Shown here: piece by piece, positions 45,646 through 55,554 of the stretch
How positions within the stretch are numbered: position 1 is the stretch's first letter
Layout: each line of letters starts with the position of its first letter
Assembly: GCA_017510405.1 (NCBI GenBank)
Contig: JAFWNG010000025.1
Location: 46,357-110,356 of the forward strand
Direction of reading: 5' to 3'
Source of the DNA: Solobacterium sp.
GTDB lineage: Bacteria > Bacillota_I > Bacilli_A > Erysipelotrichales > Erysipelotrichaceae
DNA length: 64,000 bases
The notes under the pieces: model-generated
Database searches by the model: none
Seen by the model: only the letters and a program-made list of their open reading frames with translations
What the model was told of the DNA's origin: nothing
Program-made: the position numbers and the translations under genes

Positions 45646-46194
45646 TCAGCGCAGCGAGACAGTGAATACGATTCCTTCGTCGTAATCTTTCTGGTTCTTG
45701 AAATCTTCCAGAGAGAACTCTTTCGCAGTCTCTCCCTTGACTCTTACCATTCCGTATACCGGAATCTCTTTATTTGCCTCTACTGTCTGTGACTTGATCC
45801 ACTCATATGTATTGACGCTGCCTTCGACCATCTTATCAAACGCAACATCGTTCGTTACTTTCATATCAACGCCTTCAAAAGCGATCACAAACTTGGTATC
45901 CTGATGTTCAAAGTTCAGTACATCTTTACCGCCTTCACACAGGATCATATTCTGTACAGTATCGGATACTTCCCATTCTCCATCCGTCAGAGTGTATCCT
46001 GTGATATCCATTCAGGTATAGGATGTATTCCCATCGATCTCAAACGATGCCTGCCACGGCTGCATTCCGTCCGTCCGGATGTCCTGGATCACTGTAACAG
46101 AAGATGTGTCTGCCGGTTTCGTTTCAGACGATTCTTTTTTGGAGCATCCTGCCACGAGCAGAAGTGCTGATAATGCCAATAATGCTTTTTTCAT
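45646..46194 (-). pseudogene. Small lipoprotein gene interrupted by an in-frame TGA
   Basis: A lipoprotein signal (MKKALLALSALLLVAGC, ribosome site GGATGG before ATG 46194) leads into a 60-residue stretch that ends at TGA (46012-46014). The same frame then continues open for 121 codons, starting with ATG directly after the TGA, to a normal stop and terminator. Joined, the product is about 182 residues with an acidic beta-type C-terminal part (ITGYTLTDGEWEVSDTV). This looks like one gene with a nonsense change. Its own TATAAT lies at 46234-46239. Family not recognised. Confidence 0.65.
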
Positions 46195-46252
46195 TTTCCC
46201 ATCCATAATCGTATATCGTAATGATTCATACCTATTATAAACCGGGAACCAG

Positions 46253-46278
46253 AAAAAAACCGAAGCATTTCGCTTCGG
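46253..46278 (-). terminator. Terminator of the S10-spc-alpha operon
   Basis: CCGAAGC / GCTTCGG with a 5-base loop and seven T on the minus strand, 12 bases after rplQ. Confidence 0.93.
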
Positions 46279-46289
46279 TCTCATTGGTT

Positions 46290-46652
46290 TTATACCAGCT
46301 CGATGAATGCCATCGGAGCAGCGTCGCCGCGGCGTGTACCTGTCTTTACGACACGTGTGTATCCACCGTTGCGGTCAGCATACTTCGGAGCTACTTCGTT
46401 AAAGAGCTTCTGCAGAACAGTCTGCTGTGTCTTTTCGTCCGCAACAACATTACGGATGTAAGCAGCTGCCTGACGTCTTGCGGCCAGATCGCCCTTCTTA
46501 CCGAGAGTGATCAGTTCATCAACGACAGAACGCATATCTTTTGCCTTTGCTTCTGTTGTTTCTACCTTGCCATAGAGAATGACAGATGTCGCAAGATTAC
46601 GAAGCATGGCCTTACGATGATCCGCTTTTCTTCCGAACTTACGATTCCACAT
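46290..46652 (-). CDS. rplQ: 50S ribosomal protein L17
   Basis: 120 residues. N-terminus [38 protein letters not shown] is the L17 signature. Last gene of the alpha operon, 15 bases after rpoA, followed by the operon terminator. It binds 23S rRNA near the exit tunnel. No oddities. Confidence 0.98.
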   Translation of the reverse strand: MWNRKFGRKADHRKAMLRNLATSVILYGKVETTEAKAKDMRSVVDELITLGKKGDLAARRQAAAYIRNVVADEKTQQTVLQKLFNEVAPKYADRNGGYTRVVKTGTRRGDAAPMAFIELV

Positions 46653-46667
46653 AAATATTTCCTCCTA

Positions 46668-47627
46668 TTAGTCAAAGGACTTGAAGCCCAGACCCATCTC
46701 GGTCAGCTTGTCTTTGACTTCTTTCAGCGATTTCTTTCCGAGGTTGCGAACTTTCATCATTTCATCCTCGGTCTTCTGAGTCAGTTCATCCACTGTCTGG
46801 ATACCGGCACGCTTCAGGCAGTTATAGGAACGTACAGACAGGTCAAGATCTTCGATCATGAGCTGCTGTCCCTTACTGACTGTCTCGACGCCATTCTCTT
46901 CCAGAATGTCATCCATGGACAGAACATCCTCATTAATGCCGGCGACGATGTCCAGATGATCGATCAGGATCTTAGCTGCCATTGCGAGAGCTTTCTGCGG
47001 ATTGATAGATCCGTTTGTTGTGATCTCGATCGTCAGGCTGTCATAATTAACATCATTCTGTACACGTGTCGGTTCAACATGGTAGGCTACCTTCTCGATC
47101 GGTGTATAGATCGAATCTGTATACACCGTTCCGATACCCTGTGAACTTCCCTGATTCTTCTGCTTATTTACGTCTGCGCTGACATAGCCGCGGCCGTTCT
47201 TTGCTTTCAGTTCCATTTCCAGTGTCACATCTTTTTCCAGATGTGCGATCTCAAGATCCTTATTCAGGATCTCGACCTGTGCCGGGCAGATAATGTCGCC
47301 GGCTGTAACTGTGCACGGACCTTTTGCGGAGATCTGAAGAGTATAGACTTCGTCGTCTTCGATCTTCATGATCAGCTGCTTAAGCTGAAGGATGATCATG
47401 GAAACATCTTCTCTAACACCAGGGATAGATGTAAATTCGTGATAAACACCATCCACTTTGATAGAGAATACGGCACCGCCCGGCAGTGATGACAGAAGGA
47501 CTCTGCGCAGCGCGTTACCGATGGTTGTACCGAATCCTCTCTCTAACGGAGAGAATACAAACGATCCATAGTTGTCGGACTCAACGTATTCTTTTACACG
47601 ATACTCAGCGCGTTGAAATTTCTGCAT
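46668..47627 (-). CDS. rpoA: RNA polymerase alpha subunit
   Basis: 319 residues, normal length. The N-terminal dimerisation domain includes VFSPLERGFGTTIGNALRRVLLSSLPG. The C-terminal domain (about 245-315) has LDLSVRSYNCLKRAGIQTVDEL and VRNLGKKSLKEVKDKL, the helix-hairpin segments that contact DNA upstream elements and activators. Encoded between rpsK and rplQ as in most bacteria. Confidence 0.99.
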   Translation of the reverse strand: MQKFQRAEYRVKEYVESDNYGSFVFSPLERGFGTTIGNALRRVLLSSLPGGAVFSIKVDGVYHEFTSIPGVREDVSMIILQLKQLIMKIEDDEVYTLQISAKGPCTVTAGDIICPAQVEILNKDLEIAHLEKDVTLEMELKAKNGRGYVSADVNKQKNQGSSQGIGTVYTDSIYTPIEKVAYHVEPTRVQNDVNYDSLTIEITTNGSINPQKALAMAAKILIDHLDIVAGINEDVLSMDDILEENGVETVSKGQQLMIEDLDLSVRSYNCLKRAGIQTVDELTQKTEDEMMKVRNLGKKSLKEVKDKLTEMGLGFKSFD

Positions 47628-47649
47628 AATTATCCTCCTGTTTATTTAA

Positions 47650-48057
47650 TTAACCACGCGGTCTCTTCGGCGGACGGCATCCGTTGTGAGGAATCGGTGT
47701 TACATCGTTGATGGCAGTGATATCAAGACCTGCAGTCTGCAGTGCTCTTACTGCTGCTTCACGGCCTGCACCCGGACCCTTCACGTTGACTTCTACAGTT
47801 TTTAAACCCTGCTGAACAGCGGACTTCGCTGCGGCTTCTGCACAAAGCTGTGCAACATACGGAGTGGATTTACGGGAACCCTTATATCCAAGAGCACCTG
47901 CAGAGCTCCAGGAGATTGCGTTACCTGCTTCGTCTGCGATCGTAACGATCGTGTTGTTGAAGGTTGCGTGAATATGAGCGACACCCTTCGTTATATTGCG
48001 ACGGACCTTCTTCTTACGAACCTTAGCAGCAGAAGCTTTTCTTTTATTAGTTGCCAT
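47650..48057 (-). CDS. rpsK: 30S ribosomal protein S11
   Basis: 135 residues. A Lys/Arg-rich N-terminus then [46 protein letters not shown], and C-terminal [19 protein letters not shown], all canonical. Located between rpsM and rpoA; there is no rpsD here, which is usual for Firmicutes. Confidence 0.99.
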   Translation of the reverse strand: MATNKRKASAAKVRKKKVRRNITKGVAHIHATFNNTIVTIADEAGNAISWSSAGALGYKGSRKSTPYVAQLCAEAAAKSAVQQGLKTVEVNVKGPGAGREAAVRALQTAGLDITAINDVTPIPHNGCRPPKRPRG

Positions 48058-48073
48058 GTAATTGACCTCCTAC

Positions 48074-48439
48074 TTATTTCTTCTTGTTCGCGACAGTACG
48101 ACGCGGACCTTTTCTTGTACGGGCATTCGTACGAGTACGCTGTCCGTGAACCGGCAGACTTCTTCTGTGACGGATACCACGGTAGCTGCCGATTTCCATC
48201 AGACGCTTGATGTTCAGCGCTCTCTCACGGCGCAGATCACCTTCTGTCATGATCGTATCGACCTGCTGACGAATAGCGGTTTCCTGTTCATCTGTCAGAT
48301 CTTTAACGCGAATGGTCTCATCGATTCCGCAAGTAGCGAGAATCTTCTTAGCTGTCGTCCGGCCAATTCCATAAATATAGGTTAAGGATATTCCTACACA
48401 CTTGTTACGCGGAATATCTACACCAGCAATACGTGCCAT
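48074..48439 (-). CDS. rpsM: 30S ribosomal protein S13
   Basis: 121 residues. [34 protein letters not shown] and the C-terminal [29 protein letters not shown] are the S13 signatures. It lies at the head of the 30S subunit and contacts the 50S. Second gene of the alpha group after rpmJ. Confidence 0.99.
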   Translation of the reverse strand: MARIAGVDIPRNKCVGISLTYIYGIGRTTAKKILATCGIDETIRVKDLTDEQETAIRQQVDTIMTEGDLRRERALNIKRLMEIGSYRGIRHRRSLPVHGQRTRTNARTRKGPRRTVANKKK

Positions 48440-48459
48440 ATCTTATTCTTCCTCCCTGA

Positions 48460-48573
48460 TTAACCCTGTCTCTGCTTATGCTTCGGGTTCTGGCAGATTA
48501 CCATAACAACGCCCTTGCGCTTGATAATTCTGCATTTGTCACAAATCGGTTTTACTGATGGTCTTACTTTCAT
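48460..48573 (-). CDS. rpmJ: 50S ribosomal protein L36
   Basis: 37 residues read directly from the sequence: it begins [17 protein letters not shown] and ends NPKHKQRQG. The zinc ligands CDKC, a third Cys and His are present, so this is the zinc-binding C+ form. It is too short for many gene finders. It sits between infA and rpsM, the normal place. Confidence 0.97.
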   Translation of the reverse strand: MKVRPSVKPICDKCRIIKRKGVVMVICQNPKHKQRQG

Positions 48574-48608
48574 TTTAATTTGCCTCCTGGACAATAATTG
48601 TCTGTTTC

Positions 48609-48827
48609 CTACTTATATCTGTAGGTAATGCGCCCACGTGTTAAGTCATAAGGCGAAATTTCTACGGTGACCCGGTCTCCCGGTAAAATGCGTATGTAAT
48701 TCATGCGGATTTTACCAGCAACGTGGGCCCGGATCTCGTGACCATTCTGAAGTTTCACCTTGAAATTGGCATTAGGAAGTGTTTCTTCCACGATCCCATC
48801 AATTTCAATGACATCCTGTTTTCCCAT
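48609..48827 (-). CDS. infA: Translation initiation factor IF-1
   Basis: 72 residues, a single S1-like OB fold: [56 protein letters not shown]. Located after adk and before rpmJ. The map gene that often sits between adk and infA is absent, replaced by a 62-base gap with a strong hairpin. Confidence 0.99.
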   Translation of the reverse strand: MGKQDVIEIDGIVEETLPNANFKVKLQNGHEIRAHVAGKIRMNYIRILPGDRVTVEISPYDLTRGRITYRYK

Positions 48828-48853
48828 TTACTCTCCATTTTCCAGTAAGAATC

Positions 48854-48880
48854 CCAGGAAGGGAGCATGTCCCTTCCTGG
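48854..48880 (-). other. Perfect 11-bp hairpin between adk and infA
   Basis: CCAGGAAGGGA / TCCCTTCCTGG with a 5-base loop. There is no T run on either side, so it is more likely an mRNA processing or stability element than a terminator. Confidence 0.6.
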
Positions 48881-48889
48881 TAACTCCTG

Positions 48890-49540
48890 CTAAGCTATTT
48901 TTCCTAAAGCCTCTTTGATTTCTTCGAACACTACCGTCTTATCCTTTGCTGCGTTGACATGTGTTACAACGCCGCGTGCTTCATAGAAGTCAATAACCGG
49001 TTTTGTGCTCTTTTCGTACTCATCCATACGAACGATCAGCTGTTCCACTGTGTCATCTTTTCTCTGGCTCAGTTCAGAACCGCAGTTGTCACAGATTCCC
49101 TCGACCTTGCTCGGATGATTCCGAATGTGATAAATCGCGCCGCACTTCGGGCAGATGCGTCTGCCTGTGATACGATCCTTGAGAACCTCGAAGTCTACTT
49201 CCAGAGCAATAACGGACTCGATCGGTTTTCCGATCTTTTCAGCAATTGCGGAGAAAGCTTCTGCCTGTACAAGTGTACGCGGGAATCCGTCAAGCAGGTA
49301 TCCCTTCTGACAGTCAGGCTCCTGAAGTCTCTTCTCTACCATGGCATTGATGACATCATCCGGTACAAGCTTTCCAGCTTCCATGTAGGATTTTGCCTCT
49401 TTGCCGAGCTCAGTGTTGTTCCGCACGTTCTCACGCAGCATATCGCCGGTGGAAATATGCGGGATGTCGTATTCCTGAAGGATCAGTTCGGACATTGTGC
49501 CCTTTCCGGCTCCTGCAGGACCCATGATCAGGATATTCAT
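48890..49540 (-). CDS. adk: Adenylate kinase, zinc-lid type
   Basis: 216 residues. P-loop GPAGAGKGT (7-15), AMP-site STGDMLRE and DGFPRT, and a long lid with CPKCGAIYH...CDNCG carrying four Cys that bind zinc, typical of Gram-positive enzymes. It balances ATP, ADP and AMP. GGAGGACGGGAACT precedes the start. Follows secY as in Bacillus. Confidence 0.98.
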   Translation of the reverse strand: MNILIMGPAGAGKGTMSELILQEYDIPHISTGDMLRENVRNNTELGKEAKSYMEAGKLVPDDVINAMVEKRLQEPDCQKGYLLDGFPRTLVQAEAFSAIAEKIGKPIESVIALEVDFEVLKDRITGRRICPKCGAIYHIRNHPSKVEGICDNCGSELSQRKDDTVEQLIVRMDEYEKSTKPVIDFYEARGVVTHVNAAKDKTVVFEEIKEALGKIA

Positions 49541-49559
49541 AGTTCCCGTCCTCCTTACA

Positions 49560-50843
49560 TTATTTAAGGAATCCGCGATACTGTTTCTGTGTCAGCTGAC
49601 CCTTCAGCTGTCTTACAGTCTCCATGGCTACGCCGACAACGATGATAATACCGGTTCCGCCGATCGCAGTGGATGTCGGAAGCGATGTAAACATCGGAAG
49701 CAGATACGGTATCACGGCAATAGTTGTCAATCCCAGAGCACCGAGTACGGTGATGCGATTTAATACCTTATGTAAGTACGTCCTGGTCTCTGTACCCGGG
49801 CGGATACCCGGAATATAAGCACCGGACTTATTCAGATTCTCCGCTACCTTATCCGGGTCTACCTGGAGTTCGGTATAGAAGAATGTGAACAGGATCGTTA
49901 ATACTGCATAAATGCAGAGTCCCAGCGGCTTGTTCAATGACAGGAAATTGCTCAGTTTCTGGTAGAGATCCTGATTGAAGAAGCTGATGACGATCTGCGG
50001 AGCAGTCATGATGGACTGCGCGAAGATCACCGGGATAACGGATGCGCTGTTTATCTTTAACGGAAGGAATGTGACATCCTTGCCGCCGCGCATCGTGGAA
50101 CTGTTCGTGTACTGGATCGGGATTTTACGAACCGCAGTCTCCATTATAACAACGAAGATCACGATTGCAAGATAAAGCAGACAGTAAAGTGTGAATTGCA
50201 GCACACCGTTGAATACTTCACCCTGTGTATTGCCCCCGGCCAGAATACTGTACACCTGAGCAAACTGCGCCGGCATATTTGAAACGATACCGGAGAAGAT
50301 GATGATGGACAGACCGTTTCCGATTCCCTTCATACTGATGCGGTCGCCGATCCAGATCAGGAACATCGTTCCTGCTGTCATGACGGTTGCCGTATAAATA
50401 TATGTGGAGATTTTGGAGTCGATCAGTACACCATACTGTTTATCAAATCCGTAGACAAGTGAGTATGCCTGGATCATACAGAGGATGACACCGAGATAGC
50501 GTGTTACTTTCTCGATCTTCTGTCTTCCTGTCTGTCCGGATTTAGCCCACTCTGTCAGTGACGGAATGACATCCATACTTAACAGCTGGATAATAATGCT
50601 GGATGTGATGTATGGGGAGACGCCCATCGCAAATACGGACATTCTCTCCAGAGCACCGCCTCCGAGCAGATTCATGATGCTCAGAATTGAGTTATCACGA
50701 ATCTGATCAGCAAGTGCCTGTGCATCAACACCTGGAACGGGAATCGCAGAACCGATGCGGTAGATCAGCAGCATAGCCAGGGTGAAGAGGATCTTGTTGC
50801 GGATCTCCTTATTCCTGAACATGCTGGCGAACGTCTGCATCAT
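49560..50843 (-). CDS. secY: Preprotein translocase subunit SecY
   Basis: 427 residues with ten membrane helices. Helix 1 LFTLAMLLIYRIGSAIPVPG, the plug-region helix 2 and PYITSSIIIQLL, and the C-terminal LTQKQYRGFLK are typical. It is the channel of the Sec pathway, which the many lipoproteins in this window would use. Begins one base after rplO. Confidence 0.99.
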   Translation of the reverse strand: MMQTFASMFRNKEIRNKILFTLAMLLIYRIGSAIPVPGVDAQALADQIRDNSILSIMNLLGGGALERMSVFAMGVSPYITSSIIIQLLSMDVIPSLTEWAKSGQTGRQKIEKVTRYLGVILCMIQAYSLVYGFDKQYGVLIDSKISTYIYTATVMTAGTMFLIWIGDRISMKGIGNGLSIIIFSGIVSNMPAQFAQVYSILAGGNTQGEVFNGVLQFTLYCLLYLAIVIFVVIMETAVRKIPIQYTNSSTMRGGKDVTFLPLKINSASVIPVIFAQSIMTAPQIVISFFNQDLYQKLSNFLSLNKPLGLCIYAVLTILFTFFYTELQVDPDKVAENLNKSGAYIPGIRPGTETRTYLHKVLNRITVLGALGLTTIAVIPYLLPMFTSLPTSTAIGGTGIIIVVGVAMETVRQLKGQLTQKQYRGFLK

Positions 50844-50844
50844 A

Positions 50845-51285
50845 TTACAGTACCTCTACTGTTCCGCCTGCTTCTTCAATCGCTGTCTGTGCAGACTTCG
50901 AGAACTTCGCAGCCTTAACAGTCAGCTTCTTTTCCAGTTTGCCGTTACCAAGAACTTTAACGCCATCAAGGTGTTTCTTGACAAGACCGGCAGCCTTCAG
51001 AGCAGTGAAATCTACGACTGTACCTTCTTCAAACTTGTTGAGATCGCCGACATTAACGACTGCATACTCTTTACGTGTGAAGTTTGTAAATCCTCTCTTC
51101 GGCATTCTCTTGAAGAACGGAGTCTGTCCGCCTTCAAATCCGATTGCGACACCGCCGCCGCTTCTTGCATTCTGTCCTTTATGACCCTTTCCGGCAGTTT
51201 TACCCTGACCGGATCCCTGGCCTCTTCCGAGCCTCTTCGAATTAAAGCGGGCTCCTTCTGTTGCTTTTAACTCATTCAGTTTCAT
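50845..51285 (-). CDS. rplO: 50S ribosomal protein L15
   Basis: 146 residues. [41 protein letters not shown] is the Gly/Lys-rich L15 N-terminus. It follows rpsE by only 11 bases: no room is left for rpmD (L30), which usually lies between these genes. Confidence 0.99.
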   Translation of the reverse strand: MKLNELKATEGARFNSKRLGRGQGSGQGKTAGKGHKGQNARSGGGVAIGFEGGQTPFFKRMPKRGFTNFTRKEYAVVNVGDLNKFEEGTVVDFTALKAAGLVKKHLDGVKVLGNGKLEKKLTVKAAKFSKSAQTAIEEAGGTVEVL

Positions 51286-51296
51286 TCGGACCCTCC

Positions 51297-51815
51297 TTAT
51301 CGAACCTCAGCGACCTTCTTTTCGCGGATCTTTGCAACTTCCTCAACTGTACGCATGCTTCTCAGAGCATCGATCGTAGCATATACAACGTTGACCGGTG
51401 TACGGCTGCCGATGATCTTGGAATATACATCGCTGATGCCTGCAAGTTCAAGAATAGAACGGACAGCACCGCCGGCGATAACGCCGGTACCAGGAGCAGC
51501 CGGGCTCAGGAATACTGAGCTTGCGCCGTGCTTGCCTGTGTAGGAGTGCGGTACAGTACGGTTGTTATCAACGAGCTTAACGCGGAATACGGACTTGTTT
51601 GCAGCATCGGTTGCCTTTTTGATCGCATCCGGTACTTCAGCAGCTTTGCCTAATCCGAAACCAACTCTGCCCTTTTTATCACCAACAACAACGAGTGCTG
51701 CAAAACGCATTCTGCGTCCACCTTTGACAGTTTTGCTAACACGGTTGATGGAGACTACGACATCTTCGAACTCTTTCGGTTCGCGCCGTCTAAATGTTTT
51801 ACGTTCATTTGGCAT
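51297..51815 (-). CDS. rpsE: 30S ribosomal protein S5
   Basis: 172 residues. [31 protein letters not shown] is the S5 RNA-binding domain and [19 protein letters not shown] the second domain. The protein acts in decoding accuracy. Standard place in the spc operon. Confidence 0.99.
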   Translation of the reverse strand: MPNERKTFRRREPKEFEDVVVSINRVSKTVKGGRRMRFAALVVVGDKKGRVGFGLGKAAEVPDAIKKATDAANKSVFRVKLVDNNRTVPHSYTGKHGASSVFLSPAAPGTGVIAGGAVRSILELAGISDVYSKIIGSRTPVNVVYATIDALRSMRTVEEVAKIREKKVAEVR

Positions 51816-51832
51816 TTCAGTATTCTCCTTCC

Positions 51833-52189
51833 TTAGAACTTCAGTCCGGCTTCTCTTGCCGCATCAGCAAGTGCCTGAACTCTTCCGTGATAGACATAAC
51901 CACCGCGGTCGAAACGTACAGAATCAATGTTCTTTTCTTTGCACTTGTTAGCAATCGCTTCGCCAACTTTCTTAGCTGCTTCAATGTTTCCGCCGTTCTC
52001 AAGCTTGAGTTCGAGGGAACTTGCAGCACATAAAGTTGTACCTGTTGTGTCATCAATTACCTGAGCATAGATGTTAGCGTTGGAGCGGAACACGTTGAGT
52101 CTCGGACGGTCAGGAGTTCCGTTGACGATGCGGCGAACACGCTTGTGACGGCGAATACGCTCTTCATTTTTCTTTGTCTTTTTCAGCAT
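51833..52189 (-). CDS. rplR: 50S ribosomal protein L18
   Basis: 118 residues. [37 protein letters not shown] and C-terminal [26 protein letters not shown] are L18 signatures. Binds 5S rRNA together with L5. Confidence 0.99.
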   Translation of the reverse strand: MLKKTKKNEERIRRHKRVRRIVNGTPDRPRLNVFRSNANIYAQVIDDTTGTTLCAASSLELKLENGGNIEAAKKVGEAIANKCKEKNIDSVRFDRGGYVYHGRVQALADAAREAGLKF

Positions 52190-52207
52190 ATCAGTCTCTC
52201 CTTCCCA

Positions 52208-52756
52208 TTACTTCTTAGACGCAGCAGTCTTACCTTCCTTACGACGTACGAATTCGTCAGAGTAACGAATACCTTTTCCGCCATAGGGTTCCGGCTTCTT
52301 AGTAGCACGGATGTTTGCTGCAAACTGTCCGACTCTCTGTTTGTCAATTCCGCTGACCTTGATCGTTGTTGCATCCGGGCAGACTGTTTCAACGTCTTCC
52401 GGTACTTCGAACTCTACCGGGTGGGAGTAGCCGACGTTCAGAGTCAGCTTCTTGCCAGCCAGTGTAGCTTTATAACCGATACCAACGATCTTCAGAGTCT
52501 TTTCAAATCCGGTGTGAACACCGATGATCATCGAATTGATCAGCGCACGGGTCGTTCCGTGAAGCTGCTTTGTGTGTTTTTCCTCATTCGGACGCTTAAC
52601 AGTAAGAATACCGTTATCCATCTCGATCTGCATCAGCGGGGAAAACTTCTTCGTAAGCGTTCCTTTGGGACCTTTTACAGTCACCTCATTGCCTTCAGCG
52701 ACAGTAATTTCGACGCCTGCAGGAATGGTAATCGCCTTATTTCCGATACGTGACAT
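52208..52756 (-). CDS. rplF: 50S ribosomal protein L6
   Basis: 182 residues, two repeated domains. MSRIGNKAITIPAGVEI and C-terminal KPEPYGGKGIRYSDEFVRRKEGKTA are canonical. Sits near the factor-binding site. Confidence 0.99.
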   Translation of the reverse strand: MSRIGNKAITIPAGVEITVAEGNEVTVKGPKGTLTKKFSPLMQIEMDNGILTVKRPNEEKHTKQLHGTTRALINSMIIGVHTGFEKTLKIVGIGYKATLAGKKLTLNVGYSHPVEFEVPEDVETVCPDATTIKVSGIDKQRVGQFAANIRATKKPEPYGGKGIRYSDEFVRRKEGKTAASKK

Positions 52757-52777
52757 TTACTTGATTCCTTTCTTCTC

Positions 52778-53179
52778 TTACCACACGTAAGCGACAACTT
52801 CGCCGCCGACATGCTTCTTTCTGGCTTCTCTGTCTGTCATCATGCCCTGACTTGTGGAGATGATGGCAATTCCGAGTCCGTTCAGTACCTTCGGGATGGA
52901 GTCGACCTGTGCGTAAACGCGCAGACCCGGCTTGGAGATTCTCTTGATACCGGAGATGACTTTTTCATCATGCGGACCATATTTCAGTGTGACGACGATC
53001 TTCTTTTCGATGCCTTCACCCTGTACTGCATAGTTGAGGATATAGCCTTCACGCTTCAGGATCTTAGCAATCTCTACTTTGACCTTGGAAGCAGGTGCTA
53101 CATCAACATCTGTCATGTGCGCCTGCACACCATTGCGGATTCTGGTGAGCATGTCAGCAATAGGATCTGTCATATTCAT
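52778..53179 (-). CDS. rpsH: 30S ribosomal protein S8
   Basis: 133 residues. [19 protein letters not shown] and [27 protein letters not shown] are S8 hallmarks. In E. coli S8 is the translational repressor of the spc operon; the same may apply here but no target stem was identified. Confidence 0.99.
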   Translation of the reverse strand: MNMTDPIADMLTRIRNGVQAHMTDVDVAPASKVKVEIAKILKREGYILNYAVQGEGIEKKIVVTLKYGPHDEKVISGIKRISKPGLRVYAQVDSIPKVLNGLGIAIISTSQGMMTDREARKKHVGGEVVAYVW

Positions 53180-53193
53180 CTTAGGCTTCCTCC

Positions 53194-53379
53194 TTACCAG
53201 CTTGCCTTCTTGACACCCGGGATCTGACCTTTGTAAGCCAGTTCACGGAAGCAGATACGGCAGACTTTATACTTTCTTAAAACTGAGTGCGGACGTCCGC
53301 ATCTCTCGCAGCGTGTGTATTCACGTGTGGAGAACTTTGCAGGACGCTTATTTCTGATTTTCTGTGATGTTTTTGCCAT
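53194..53379 (-). CDS. rpsN: 30S ribosomal protein S14, zinc type
   Basis: 61 residues. [28 protein letters not shown] has the CxxC...CxxC zinc ribbon, so it is the short C+ type (RpsN1 of Bacillus) that needs zinc. Confidence 0.98.
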   Translation of the reverse strand: MAKTSQKIRNKRPAKFSTREYTRCERCGRPHSVLRKYKVCRICFRELAYKGQIPGVKKASW

Positions 53380-53394
53380 GCTTGTCCTCCAATC

Positions 53395-53934
53395 TTACTT
53401 GGCAAACGGCATGCCCATACCTTTGAGCAGTGCGTGTGCTTCCTGGTTTGTCTTAGCGGTAGTAACGATAACGATATCCATACCGCGGACCTTGTTGACC
53501 TTGTCGAAGTTGATTTCCGGGAAAATCAGCTGTTCTTTGATGCCGAGCGTGTAGTTGCCGCGGCCGTCAAATGCTGTGTTGCTGACACCGCGGAAGTCTC
53601 TGACTCGCGGCAGGGAAATATTGATCAGTTTGTCCAGGAATTCATACATTCTTTCGCCGCGCAGTGTAACTTTGCAGCCGATTGCCATTCCTTCACGAAG
53701 CTTGAAGTTCGCGATGGACTTCTTAGCCTTTGTGATAACCGGCTTCTGACCGGCGATCTGTGTCAGTTCTTCAACTGCTTCTTCCAGTACTTTGGAGTTC
53801 TGAATAGCATCGCCGACACCCATGTTGATGACAACTTTGTCAACCTTCGGGATCTGCATTGTGCTTGTATAGCTGAACTCCTTCATCAGAGCAGGCGCAA
53901 CCGTTTCCCTGTATTTCTGTTCGAGACGATTCAT
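53395..53934 (-). CDS. rplE: 50S ribosomal protein L5
   Basis: 179 residues. [18 protein letters not shown] and [30 protein letters not shown] are typical. It binds 5S rRNA and the P-site tRNA. The start overlaps the rplX stop by one base. Confidence 0.99.
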   Translation of the reverse strand: MNRLEQKYRETVAPALMKEFSYTSTMQIPKVDKVVINMGVGDAIQNSKVLEEAVEELTQIAGQKPVITKAKKSIANFKLREGMAIGCKVTLRGERMYEFLDKLINISLPRVRDFRGVSNTAFDGRGNYTLGIKEQLIFPEINFDKVNKVRGMDIVIVTTAKTNQEAHALLKGMGMPFAK

Positions 53935-54257
53935 TATTTCTTGCCTCCCTTGACTTCTTCACCGGACTTCTTAAAGTATCTGACTTTTTCGCCCTTTGCA
54001 TTGATCTTGGAACCGATACGGCTGACGGATTTGGACTTCTGGTCATACAGCATGACGTTGGAAGCATCGATCGGTGCTTCTTTCTCTTCAATGCCGCCTT
54101 CCGGATTAGCCTGTGTCGGCTTCAGTGTCTTCTTAACGATATTGACACCCTCAACGACTACTTTGTTCTTCTTCGGGAGAACAGTGATAACTTCGCCTGT
54201 GCTTCCCTTGTAGTGGCCGCTGATAACTTTTACTACATCACCTGTCTTGATTTTCAT
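53934..54257 (-). CDS. rplX: 50S ribosomal protein L24
   Basis: 107 residues. [43 protein letters not shown] is the KOW motif of L24. Assembly initiator protein of the 50S. Confidence 0.99.
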   Translation of the reverse strand: MKIKTGDVVKVISGHYKGSTGEVITVLPKKNKVVVEGVNIVKKTLKPTQANPEGGIEEKEAPIDASNVMLYDQKSKSVSRIGSKINAKGEKVRYFKKSGEEVKGGKK

Positions 54258-54270
54258 CTCACGGTTCCTC

Positions 54271-54639
54271 CTACAGTACTTCCGGAGCTAAGGACACGAT
54301 TCTCATGAAGTCCTTATCACGGAGTTCTCTGGCTACCGGACCGAAGATACGTGTTCCGACCGGTGTCTTGTCTTCTTTGATGATAACTGCAGCGTTGTCA
54401 TCGAACTTGATATAGCTGCCGTTCTCACGACGGAGACCGTAAACTGTACGAACGATAACACACTTGACGACCTGGCCTTCCTTGACCGAGCCGTTCGGTG
54501 AAGCCTTCTTGACAGAGCAGACAACGATGTCACCAATCGATGCGGATCTGCGTCTGCTGCCGCCCAGGCATCTGATAACAAGCAGTTCCTTAGCACCGGT
54601 GTTATCAGCAACATTCAATCTTGTTTCATTCTGAATCAT
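54271..54639 (-). CDS. rplN: 50S ribosomal protein L14
   Basis: 122 residues. [28 protein letters not shown] and C-terminal [18 protein letters not shown] are canonical. At the subunit interface, the target of the silencing factor RsfS. Confidence 0.99.
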   Translation of the reverse strand: MIQNETRLNVADNTGAKELLVIRCLGGSRRRSASIGDIVVCSVKKASPNGSVKEGQVVKCVIVRTVYGLRRENGSYIKFDDNAAVIIKEDKTPVGTRIFGPVARELRDKDFMRIVSLAPEVL

Positions 54640-54659
54640 AGCTTTCCTCCTGTGCTAAA

Positions 54660-54920
54660 TTAAAGAATAACTGCCTTTTCAATGATCTTAACAAGACGGA
54701 AGTGCTTGTCCGCGGACAGCGGTCTTGTTTCCATAATTTCTACAACGTCGCCAACCTTAGCTTCGTTGTTCTCATCATGTGCTTTGAATCGTGTTGTGTA
54801 CTTAACCTGTCTGCCATATAAAGGATGGCTCTTGGTTGTATTGATTTCAACAACGACAGTCTTGTCCATCTTATCGGATACTACTGTTCCGCGAAGGACT
54901 TTACGTCTGTTTCTTTCCAT
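54660..54920 (-). CDS. rpsQ: 30S ribosomal protein S17
   Basis: 86 residues. [37 protein letters not shown] is the S17 OB fold signature. 15 bases after rpmC. Confidence 0.99.
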   Translation of the reverse strand: MERNRRKVLRGTVVSDKMDKTVVVEINTTKSHPLYGRQVKYTTRFKAHDENNEAKVGDVVEIMETRPLSADKHFRLVKIIEKAVIL

Positions 54921-54935
54921 TTCCTATGCCCTCCT

Positions 54936-55130
54936 TTATGCCGCGTTCTTACGCTCAGTCATAACTGTCTTGATGCGTGCGATCGTCTTCTTGATATCTT
55001 TCATACGAGCAGGATTTTCAAGACTTCCGGTAGCCTGTGCAAAACGCAGACCATAGAGTTCCTCACTCAGCGATTCGAGTTCTTTTGTGAGCTCTTCATT
55101 GCTCAGATCTCTAACTTCCTTAACATTCAT
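54936..55130 (-). CDS. rpmC: 50S ribosomal protein L29
   Basis: 64 residues, two helices: MNVKEVRDLSNEELTKELESLSEELYGLRFAQATGSLENPARM. At the peptide exit, next to the trigger factor and SRP site. Two bases separate it from rplP. Confidence 0.98.
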   Translation of the reverse strand: MNVKEVRDLSNEELTKELESLSEELYGLRFAQATGSLENPARMKDIKKTIARIKTVMTERKNAA

Positions 55131-55132
55131 GA

Positions 55133-55552
55133 TTACTTCTCCTCCTCGCCTTTCTTGACAAAGCGGGTCTTAACGCAGAGCTTGTGGGAAGCAAGACGTA
55201 ATGCTTCTCTTGCGACTTCCTCACTGACGCCTGCGATCTCAAACAGAACTCTGCCCTGCTGGACTACTGCTACCCAGTGGTCCGGAGCACCTTTACCACT
55301 ACCCATACGTACTTCGAGCGGTTTCTTCGTTTTTGCCAGGTGCGGGAAGATCTTGATCCAGACCTTACCGCCACGGTTCATATAACGTGTCATCGCGATA
55401 CGGGCAGCTTCGATCTGATTGCTGGATACGTATCCGCCTTCATCAGCGACAAGACCGTATTCACCAAACGCTACTTCACGTCCTGCTTTAGCACGGCCTT
55501 CATAGCTGAGACGGTGAGGTCTTCTGTATTTTGTTCTCTTAGGCATTAACAT
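55133..55552 (-). CDS. rplP: 50S ribosomal protein L16
   Basis: 139 residues. [24 protein letters not shown] and [35 protein letters not shown] are L16 signatures; lies close to the A site. The start of two possible Met (55552, 55546) is taken from the family form MLMPKR. Confidence 0.99.
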   Translation of the reverse strand: MLMPKRTKYRRPHRLSYEGRAKAGREVAFGEYGLVADEGGYVSSNQIEAARIAMTRYMNRGGKVWIKIFPHLAKTKKPLEVRMGSGKGAPDHWVAVVQQGRVLFEIAGVSEEVAREALRLASHKLCVKTRFVKKGEEEK

Positions 55553-55554
55553 AA

